6,324 nt of DNA, taken from NCBI GenBank assembly GCA_020850025.1, contig JADZFI010000115.1, positions 1 through 6,324 on the forward strand. Reading direction: 5' to 3'. A program made the translations under genes and the position numbers. Shown here one piece after another: positions 1 to 5,391 of this stretch. Within the stretch, counting starts at the first letter, position 1; each line of letters opens with the position of its first letter. This DNA is from Saprospiraceae bacterium (lineage in GTDB: Bacteria > Bacteroidota > Bacteroidia > Chitinophagales > Saprospiraceae). The notes beneath the pieces were generated by a model. The model was not told the origin of the DNA. It was given only the letters and a program-made list of their open reading frames with translations, and searched no databases.

Positions 1-1038
1 CCATTCTGCCACGTTGCCGGACATACAGTACAGACCGTAGTCGTTCGGATAGTATCCGTCAGCTTTTACCGTGTACAGACCACCATCTTCCGGATATACA
101 CCACGGCCAGGCTTGAAGTTCGCCAGGAGGCAACCTTTAGCATTGCGGGTGTAGTAAGCACCCCAAGGATATGGAGCTTCTTCACGACCACCGCGAGCGG
201 CATATTCCCATTCGTGTTCCGTTGGGAGACGGAAGTCTTCAGACATTTCCTCCGTTTCACCGGCCATGTTCCAGATTTTAGTACGCCAGTAGCAGAAAGC
301 TTTGGCCATCTTCCAGTTCACACCTACTACCGGATAATCATCGAAAGCAGGGTGCCAGAAATAGTTACGGGACATCGGCTCGTTGTAGGAATAGGAGAAG
401 TCGCGGATCCAGGTAAGCGTATCCGGGTAAATCTTGACAGATTCACGGCGGATAAAGCTGGTGCGATTTACATCCTTACCACGAGGAGCATGTGCTGCAC
501 CCTGCCAGTCGTACCATTGGAATTCGAAGACGAGTTTATTCACGTCGAATTCTTTGCGACCGGCAAAGCGTTCGTTGCCTTGGTAGAAGAGATCTTCCAG
601 GGCGCCATCTCCGCCTTCTTCAGAATCTGCCTCCCAGTCGATGTCGCCGCGAGCTTCCCAGTCCAGGCTGGGTTGCGGGGGAGACTGGTCGTTTTCAGAT
701 TCTTCCAGAACGAGATCAAGCTTGCGCAAGGCAAGGGAGTCTACCACCCAATCAACGAACTGACGATATTCGTTGTTGGTAATCTCCGTGTCGTCCATGA
801 AGAAACCTTGAATGGAGATGGTTTTCGGCTGAGCCACCAGCGAACGGCTGATGTCTTCATCACCGGAACCGATGGTGAGAGAACCGGAGGGGACATACAC
901 CATACCATATGGGTTGATCCCTTTCCATTTTGGGCGATTGGCGACGCCAACTAGTTGGCCACCTTCGCTACGGCCACATGAAGCGGCAAGGGCTGCAAGG
1001 AATAGCAGCAGAAGAAATGAATGCTGTAGTTTTTTCAT
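1..1038 (-). CDS. gldK: GldK/PorK, T9SS ring lipoprotein (3' end outside window)
   Basis: Visible are 346 codons without a stop, ending at the window edge; known GldK/PorK proteins are roughly 450-490 residues, so about a quarter is missing. A lipoprotein signal is present: MKK, a hydrophobic run at 8-19, then AASC with Cys21 as the lipidation site. After it comes GQLVGV and PYGMVYVPSG (43-52), typical of GldK. The rest is a formylglycine-generating-enzyme (SUMF1-like) fold: DDTEITNNEYRQFV (82-95), PVVGVNW (236-242), RLPTEHEWEYAARGG (270-284) and SGNVAEW (340-346). GldK is known to form, with GldN, the periplasmic ring under the outer membrane in the type IX secretion system, which also supports gliding in motile species. 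The catalytic Cys region of true sulfatase-maturing enzymes lies beyond the edge, so its absence cannot be checked. Residues 107-149 form an acidic insert. All 20 Arg codons are CGT or CGC. GldJ is a paralogue, but the N-terminal motif and the preceding porP favour GldK. Confidence 0.93.
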   Translation of the reverse strand, partial: MKKLQHSFLLLLFLAALAASCGRSEGGQLVGVANRPKWKGINPYGMVYVPSGSLTIGSGDEDISRSLVAQPKTISIQGFFMDDTEITNNEYRQFVDWVVDSLALRKLDLVLEESENDQSPPQPSLDWEARGDIDWEADSEEGGDGALEDLFYQGNERFAGRKEFDVNKLVFEFQWYDWQGAAHAPRGKDVNRTSFIRRESVKIYPDTLTWIRDFSYSYNEPMSRNYFWHPAFDDYPVVGVNWKMAKAFCYWRTKIWNMAGETEEMSEDFRLPTEHEWEYAARGGREEAPYPWGAYYTRNAKGCLLANFKPGRGVYPEDGGLYTVKADGYYPNDYGLYCMSGNVAEW

Positions 1039-1041
1039 GTT

Positions 1042-1055
1042 AAACACCCGTGTTT
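1042..1055. repeat. perfect inverted repeat just upstream of the gldK start
   Basis: AAACAC-CC-GTGTTT: 6-bp arms around a 2-nt centre, ending 3 nt before the gldK ATG (1038). In RNA it would fold with a slightly larger loop and a stem of about 5 bp, in the ribosome-binding region. It could be a protein operator or a weak translation-modulating hairpin. The symmetry is seen directly; the function is inferred. Confidence 0.4.
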
Positions 1056-1121
1056 TCCTACTAAATATGTTCGGTTTGGAAAAGTGGTCGTAAAGGTAGA
1101 CAGAGGATTAAATTATTTGCG

Positions 1122-1155
1122 CAAACTTTACTGAATAAAATTTGGCAAGTGCAAA
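1122..1155 (-). promoter_or_regulatory. candidate Bacteroidota-type promoter for gldK
   Basis: Read on the minus strand, TTTG (1155-1152) is followed after 21 nt by TAAAGTTTG (1130-1122). The Bacteroidota housekeeping consensus is a -33 TTTG/TTG and a -7 TAnnTTTG about 17-23 nt apart. This match has one extra base between TA and TTTG; equivalently it reads AAAGTTTG with one mismatch and a 22-nt spacer. It would start transcription near 1117 and leave a leader of roughly 75-80 nt before gldK. No better match was found by eye in the 255-nt gap. Confidence 0.35.
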
Positions 1156-1183
1156 AATTTTCAATTCGGTGAAGGACGCACTC

Positions 1184-1205
1184 TAACGTTTAATTAACGT
1201 TTAAT
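1184..1205. repeat. perfect 11-bp tandem direct repeat upstream of gldK
   Basis: Two adjacent identical copies of TAACGTTTAAT, each containing the palindrome AACGTT. The period is close to one helical turn, so both copies present the same DNA face. The repeat lies about 29 bp upstream of the candidate -33 element, a usual place for an activator site. The core AACGTTTAA resembles the published LytTR half-site [TA][AC][CA]GTTN[AG][TG] (8 of 9), but LytTR sites are usually spaced about two turns apart, so that link is weak. The repeat is seen directly; the role is inferred. Confidence 0.5.
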
Positions 1206-1216
1206 TGTATTCGGTT

Positions 1217-1239
1217 GCATTTTTTTTGGCATTTTTTGG
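1217..1239. promoter_or_regulatory. phased A-tracts (possible bent DNA or UP-like element)
   Basis: On the minus strand two A-tracts, of 6 and 8 A, are each flanked by CC/CA and TGC and centred about 11 bp apart. On the plus strand they read GCA-T8-GG followed by GCA-T6-GG. In-phase A-tracts bend DNA. They lie upstream of the tandem repeat and the candidate gldK promoter. Any effect on transcription is inferred. Confidence 0.35.
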
Positions 1240-1240
1240 T

Positions 1241-1296
1241 AAAATTTCAACTGTCGCCCAGCCGGCAAATTTTATGCCGATGCCTGAAATTTTTCA
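1241..1296 (-). other. nested inverted repeats after the porP stop (possible processing or attenuation hairpin)
   Basis: An outer 9-bp inverted repeat pairs AAAATTTCA (1241-1249) with TGAAATTTT (1285-1293). Inside it, CGGCA (1263-1267) pairs with TGCCG (1275-1279) across a 7-nt loop. TGAAA-TT-TTTCA (1285-1296) is a third small inverted repeat overlapping the porP stop codon. The RNA is followed by A-rich rather than U-rich sequence, so this is not a classical intrinsic terminator. It may protect the 3' end of porP mRNA or be an incidental product of A/T-rich sequence. Confidence 0.3.
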
Positions 1297-2274
1297 AAAA
1301 AATCGAGGATTGTAAATCACCGGAGGGAGTTTCCCCACCCCAATAGGCTTGTTAAGGCTGTAACGGATCAACAATTCATGGCTGCCGCGGTGCGCTGCAC
1401 TCAATGCAGAAAGCGGCAAATCGAATCCATAGCCCAAGGTTGTTTTGTCATTTATCTTAAAACCAAGGAATAAAACGACCGCGTCTCTGGAGCCGGCAGA
1501 GAATCCGCGGTATGAAACGCCGGCAAAAGTATTTTCGCGCCACATACCCATTAAAGAAACTTCCATTTGTGTCTCCCTGAAGTCAGATTTAACTAAAGCA
1601 GATGGCTTTACCTTGAGGTTTTCTCCAGCCATCCAATAGTACGCGGCATAAATCATATAATGCTGAACCGGGGCCAAGGCAAAATTTCCGTTGGAATTCT
1701 CCTTCAACCTGGTAGCAAAGACTGGCTGGGCTGAAAGGCCTAATTCCCACTTTTTATTCTGTAAAAAGAGACCGGCTTCAAATATCGGTGCACCTGCCTG
1801 CACACGTCCCTGCGGCAAAACGGTTTCGTTGTGTGAAAAGCTTGGCTCTGCATAAGTACCCTCCGGGGCCCTCAACTTGGCGCCATCCAGGCTGTACTGT
1901 AACCAGCCGCCACTCAATCCGACCGACAACAGGGTGTTTCTGGATAAATCCAGCTGATAACTGTAGCTCAATACGGCCTGGGTTGTGTTGTGCGCCCCTA
2001 TGACGTCATTTTCTACCCGGAGCCCTACCCCGCTACTTATAGCATAAATGGGCAAATGGGCATTTATATGCTGAGTAGCAGGCGCTCCCTGTAGGCCTGA
2101 CCATTGCTGGCGATACACCCCGTTCATGACCAGCGTGTTGTCAAGCCCCGCATAAGCCGGATTAAAAACATACTGATTAAGGGTATACAAGCTGAACTGA
2201 GGCACTTGTTGCCCTGCCACCCGGAGTGCCAGGCTACCTAACAACAAAATGGTACATAAAACTTTCATGTTCAT
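1294..2274 (-). CDS. porP: PorP/SprF family T9SS membrane protein
   Basis: A 326-residue protein with a Sec signal peptide (MNMK, hydrophobic core at about 5-17, probable cleavage VAG|QQ after residue 21). The mature N-terminus carries the PorP/SprF signature PQFSLYTLNQYVFNPAYAG (25-43). The rest alternates short amphipathic beta strands and ends in aromatic residues (PRFF), as outer-membrane barrels do. Length fits the family. Family members are predicted outer-membrane barrels that work with the T9SS; P. gingivalis PorP is needed for secretion and SprF for delivery of the adhesin SprB in Flavobacterium. Paralogues are common, but this copy directly precedes gldK, as porP precedes porK in P. 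gingivalis, which supports a core role. The start at 2274 is the longest ATG; Met3 (2268), directly before the positively charged Lys4, is an equally good start. There is no Shine-Dalgarno match. Rare Arg codons (CGG, AGA, AGG) occur, unlike in gldK. Confidence 0.92.
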   Translation of the reverse strand: MNMKVLCTILLLGSLALRVAGQQVPQFSLYTLNQYVFNPAYAGLDNTLVMNGVYRQQWSGLQGAPATQHINAHLPIYAISSGVGLRVENDVIGAHNTTQAVLSYSYQLDLSRNTLLSVGLSGGWLQYSLDGAKLRAPEGTYAEPSFSHNETVLPQGRVQAGAPIFEAGLFLQNKKWELGLSAQPVFATRLKENSNGNFALAPVQHYMIYAAYYWMAGENLKVKPSALVKSDFRETQMEVSLMGMWRENTFAGVSYRGFSAGSRDAVVLFLGFKINDKTTLGYGFDLPLSALSAAHRGSHELLIRYSLNKPIGVGKLPPVIYNPRFF

Positions 2275-2310
2275 GGGATAAACCGGCTTTTGCCTGGTGA
2301 AAGTAGTGGT

Positions 2311-4350
2311 TTACTGCGAATCAACCAAGTTCCAAAAGTCTTCCAGAGAAGTAACGGGTTGCTGACACGCATAATCCCGGCACAAATAGATCAGAGCATC
2401 TGCAGCTCCAGGCTTGCCCTTTAGTAAAGGCAGGTTGTCGTTCGGAACTTTGCTCACCGCCATGATCTTGTGCGGTAAAAAAGCCTTTTGTATCTCTCTT
2501 GCTTTTTCCGGAGCGTTCTCCCCTACTATGGCAATTTCAAGCATTGGGTACGACTCATTAAGCAGGTCTAATGCCCAACGCTCAAATGACCGCGGGTATT
2601 TTTCTACTGTTTCCCGCATGGAAACCATCATCTGTCGCGCTTTCTCCCGCCAATCCGGACGATCGAGTAAGATGCCCAGGCGTTGCAGGTTGTGTGCCAT
2701 GGTGCTGTTTCCGGAAGGAGTTGCATTGTCGTACACATTTTTCTTGCGGAAAATGATGTCTGTTTGGCTTGAATCGGTGTTAAAGAAAAGACCGGAGTCG
2801 GGATCCAGAAAATGGGTCAGTACATATTCCGTTGCCTGCTCAGCCCATTTCAGGTATTGATCCTCAAATGTTATCTGATGGACATCCACCCAGGCTGCAA
2901 TTAAAAAGGCATAATCGTCCAGAAATGCCTTTGCCTGAGATGCGCTGTGACGCCAGGTTCCATCCGGATTTCTGAAAGCGCTGTTCAGATACCCAAGATT
3001 TTTTACTGCAGCCTGCAGGCAGGAATCATGCCCCAGCGCGGTGTAAGCAGCCGCGTAGGCCGACACCATAAGGGCATTCCAATCCAGCAGTATTTTATGA
3101 TCGAGGCCGGGCGGGACTCGTTTGGAACGCTCGCGGAGAAGGATGTCGCCGCAGGAAGTAAGCGTTTGCATCAGCGCTTCAAGAGGAATATTCCTGGAAG
3201 CGGCATACTCCTGGTACCGGTATGGGCGCCATAAGATATTTTTCTCCTCCCAGTTCCCCTCCCCGGTGACTCCGTAAAAGTCGCAGAACAAGGCTGCATC
3301 CTGCCCAAGCAAAGCCTCTATTTCTGCCTTGTCCCATACGTAAAACTTCCCCTCAACGCCTTCTGAATCGGCATCCTGGGCGGCATAGAAGCCGCCGTCC
3401 GGGTGTGTCATTTCCCGAGCAATATACCCGAGGGTTTGCTCAATGATATCTGCCCATTGCGACCTCGAACCGCCAGACTGATGCCCGGCAGTATATTTAT
3501 GCGCTTCGCTCAAAACGCTCACCAGGAGGGCATTGTCATAGAGCATTTTTTCAAAATGCGGAATGAGCCAGGCGCGATCGGTGGCGTATCGGGCAAATCC
3601 GCCTCCTATTTGGTCGTAGATTCCTCCTCGCGCCATTCTTTCGAGGGAAAACAGGGCATGTTCCAGGGCTTCCGGATTTCCGGAAAAATAATGCCAGTTG
3701 AGCAGCCAGTGAATGGCCATGGAAGCGGGAAACTTGGGCGCACCGCCAAACCCTCCTTCCGCCTGGTCGACCTGGGTTCTCAAGCGTTGATAAAGCAGAT
3801 CGGGATCCGGAGCAACTTGCTGCCCATCCCCAGACAGGTTGATAAAGACCCCGTCGTTGCGCTGAATATTGTTCAACAAACGCTCTGCCTGGTTCAATGC
3901 AGTGTCGCGCTGTTGATCCCAGATATTGGCCAGGTGTTGCAGCAATTGCATCCAGGATGGCCGGTTATAAGCCGGGCGGGGAGGATAATAAGTGCCTGCA
4001 TAAAATGGCTTCCCATTCGGGGTCAGGAAACAATTCAAAGGCCAGCCCCCGCTGCCCGTCAATATCTGGCAGGCCTCCATATAAACAGCATCCACATCGG
4101 GGCGTTCCTCGCGGTCTACCTTAATATTAATGTAGTGCTCATTCATGAAAGCGGCAACCGCTTCGTCTTCGAAGGATTCTCGCTCCATGACATGGCACCA
4201 GTGACAGGTGCTGTACCCTATGCTCACCAGAATAGGTTTTTGTTCGGCCATTGCCCGCTCACAGGCTTCCGGTTTCCAGGCATACCAGTCTACCGGGTTA
4301 TGAGCGTGTTGAAGCAGATATGGGGAGGTTTCGTATTGCAGGCGGTTCAT
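2311..4350 (-). CDS. yyaL: YyaL/SPATA20-type thioredoxin domain-containing protein (DUF255)
   Basis: A complete 679-residue protein matching the usual family length. The N-terminal thioredoxin-like domain (about 1-170) opens with NRLQYETSPYLLQHAHNPVDW and has the redox motif C49-H-W-C52, KVDREERPDVD (77-87) and GGWPL (101-105) with the probable cis-proline. The remainder is an alpha/alpha toroid resembling sugar epimerases and glycosidases, with family blocks GGFGGAPKFP (199-208), IPHFEKMLYDNA (263-274), DGGFYAAQDADSEG (318-331), LLDWNALM and PSGNSTMA. No signal peptide is visible, so it should be cytoplasmic. The substrate of this widespread family is not established; the CHWC pair suggests a thiol redox role. 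It starts 9 nt after the mscS stop in an A-rich leader and ends 36 nt before porP, so mscS-yyaL is a probable operon. No functional link to secretion is evident. The symbol follows the Bacillus homologue. Confidence 0.93.
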   Translation of the reverse strand: MNRLQYETSPYLLQHAHNPVDWYAWKPEACERAMAEQKPILVSIGYSTCHWCHVMERESFEDEAVAAFMNEHYINIKVDREERPDVDAVYMEACQILTGSGGWPLNCFLTPNGKPFYAGTYYPPRPAYNRPSWMQLLQHLANIWDQQRDTALNQAERLLNNIQRNDGVFINLSGDGQQVAPDPDLLYQRLRTQVDQAEGGFGGAPKFPASMAIHWLLNWHYFSGNPEALEHALFSLERMARGGIYDQIGGGFARYATDRAWLIPHFEKMLYDNALLVSVLSEAHKYTAGHQSGGSRSQWADIIEQTLGYIAREMTHPDGGFYAAQDADSEGVEGKFYVWDKAEIEALLGQDAALFCDFYGVTGEGNWEEKNILWRPYRYQEYAASRNIPLEALMQTLTSCGDILLRERSKRVPPGLDHKILLDWNALMVSAYAAAYTALGHDSCLQAAVKNLGYLNSAFRNPDGTWRHSASQAKAFLDDYAFLIAAWVDVHQITFEDQYLKWAEQATEYVLTHFLDPDSGLFFNTDSSQTDIIFRKKNVYDNATPSGNSTMAHNLQRLGILLDRPDWREKARQMMVSMRETVEKYPRSFERWALDLLNESYPMLEIAIVGENAPEKAREIQKAFLPHKIMAVSKVPNDNLPLLKGKPGAADALIYLCRDYACQQPVTSLEDFWNLVDSQ

Positions 4351-4359
4351 ATTGTTTTT

Positions 4360-5268
4360 TTAAATAACGGCATGGCCGGGTAAGTCCGGTAAATCAGGAA
4401 TTTGGTCGGCCACTTTTTCACGAGCACTGATAATCTCCACCAGTCGCCGGATGGCCTTTCGACGAATCTGCCGGTCGAGCTCCTTGTTGGGTTCTTTAAG
4501 TATGTATTGGAACTTCATGGACACCATGTCCCTTTTAACCTCGGCAATTCGAAGATAATAGGAATCAGGCTGAATTTGCTCTGCAAAAGGGCTGATGGTA
4601 TCGATCAGCAGCACTTCCATCTCTTCCACATTTTTCAGATGCTTTAGATCGATGTCAAATTCAATGCTGGAACGCTTTATTTCCCGCTTGGTGTAATTGA
4701 CCACCTCGATGATGAGCAGCATCGCATTGGGGATGTAGATGATATCATCGTCGTCATTCAGCAGGTGGATGTTCTGCAGGGTTATATCAATGATCTTTCC
4801 CCGATGTTGGCCAATCCTGACGTTATCCCCGATACTTAACTGACCTGAGAAGGTAATGATCATCCCGTTGATCATATTGGTAATGTAATCCTTGGTGAGG
4901 ATGGCAATACCGGCAAAAATGATGGAAAGTGAAGTGAATAGTTGCCGAACGTCAATGCGGAAAAGGGAGAGCAATCCTACCACCACACCGATGACCAGCA
5001 GGAGCTGATAAATCTGGCCTACTCCAATGATAAAATTGTCGTCGCGTATGATGTTGTGCCTTCGACGATACCAGCGGGTTACGGCGAACTGGATAAAATC
5101 CAGCAACATCAGGAAGATCGCAATACTTGCAAGCGTCGTGACGTAGAATTCGAACGCATTGCGGTATTTCGACCAGTTGTACAAGCGAGAAATATCCCAC
5201 TCCCCCAGTCGGATGAGTACCAGAACGGTAAAAATGGCCAGCTTGAGCAGCAGAATAAAGTACTTCAT
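4360..5268 (-). CDS. MscS-family small-conductance mechanosensitive channel
   Basis: A 302-residue inner-membrane protein, close in size to E. coli MscS (286). Hydrophobic segments lie at about 3-20, 42-62 and 82-103, followed by the pore-lining TM3 at about 108-140. TM3 leads into the MscS beta domain: SIGDNVRIG (145-153), GKIIDITLQNIHL (157-169) and IPNAMLL (179-185), the last being a family hallmark. The C-terminal part (about 195-285) fits the cytoplasmic vestibule. The family releases solutes when membrane tension rises on hypo-osmotic shock. By manual alignment the pore kink Gln112-Gly113 of E. coli corresponds to Lys126-Asp127, while Asn117 and Gly121 are kept (Asn131, Gly135). A run of four Asp (172-175) precedes the IPN motif. 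The start at 5268 gives a short Lys-containing N-terminus followed by TM1; no Shine-Dalgarno is seen. It heads a transcription unit after the ald terminator and is close to yyaL. Confidence 0.92.
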   Translation of the reverse strand: MKYFILLLKLAIFTVLVLIRLGEWDISRLYNWSKYRNAFEFYVTTLASIAIFLMLLDFIQFAVTRWYRRRHNIIRDDNFIIGVGQIYQLLLVIGVVVGLLSLFRIDVRQLFTSLSIIFAGIAILTKDYITNMINGMIITFSGQLSIGDNVRIGQHRGKIIDITLQNIHLLNDDDDIIYIPNAMLLIIEVVNYTKREIKRSSIEFDIDLKHLKNVEEMEVLLIDTISPFAEQIQPDSYYLRIAEVKRDMVSMKFQYILKEPNKELDRQIRRKAIRRLVEIISAREKVADQIPDLPDLPGHAVI

Positions 5269-5305
5269 AGCAATGGCTGTTGAGGTGAAGTGGAGGCAAA
5301 TGACG

Positions 5306-5315
5306 CAAAGCTTTG
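5306..5315. repeat. 10-bp palindrome between the ald terminator and mscS
   Basis: CAAAGCTTTG is a perfect palindrome 38 nt upstream of the mscS start, in the only space available for an mscS promoter (5269-5320). On the minus strand it gives AAGCTTTG, one mismatch from the -7 element TAnnTTTG, but no -33 TTTG is visible at the right distance. It could be a promoter part or operator; weak evidence. Confidence 0.25.
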
Positions 5316-5320
5316 GTTAT

Positions 5321-5362
5321 AAAAATAAAAACTTCCCAAAAGTTTAAAACTTTTGGGAAGTT
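5321..5362 (-). terminator. intrinsic terminator of ald
   Basis: A perfect inverted repeat with 16-bp arms (5330-5345 and 5347-5362) around a single central A begins 29 nt past the ald stop codon. On the minus strand the stem, which contains the run CTTCCC/GGGAAG, is followed directly by TTTATTTTT (5329-5321). This is a textbook Rho-independent terminator for transcription leaving ald. On the plus strand no U-tract follows, so it is directional. It separates ald from the mscS unit. Confidence 0.9.
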
Positions 5363-5391
5363 AACCAAATCCTTATGGATACTGCCCTGTC

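Noticed and set aside
214..954. 246-codon open frame on the plus strand
   Set aside because: It is antisense to gldK, whose FGE motifs and lipoprotein signal account for the whole stretch. The CGY-biased codons of gldK explain the lack of stops on the other strand.
1241..1296. Rho-independent terminator after porP
   Set aside because: Inverted repeats exist, but no U-tract follows on the minus strand and the stem is weak, so it is reported only as a possible hairpin.
3403..4383. Long open frame (326 codons) on the plus strand opposite the yyaL gene
   Set aside because: The minus strand there encodes conserved DUF255 blocks with the CHWC motif throughout; the plus-strand translation has no recognisable domain.
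5269..5320. Clear housekeeping promoter for mscS
   Set aside because: Only a one-mismatch -7-like sequence inside a palindrome was found, with no -33 TTTG at proper spacing, so no promoter is called.
4952..5368. 138-codon minus-strand frame overlapping the 5' part of mscS and the terminator
   Set aside because: It is out of frame with the channel gene, runs through the ald terminator hairpin and has no family features.
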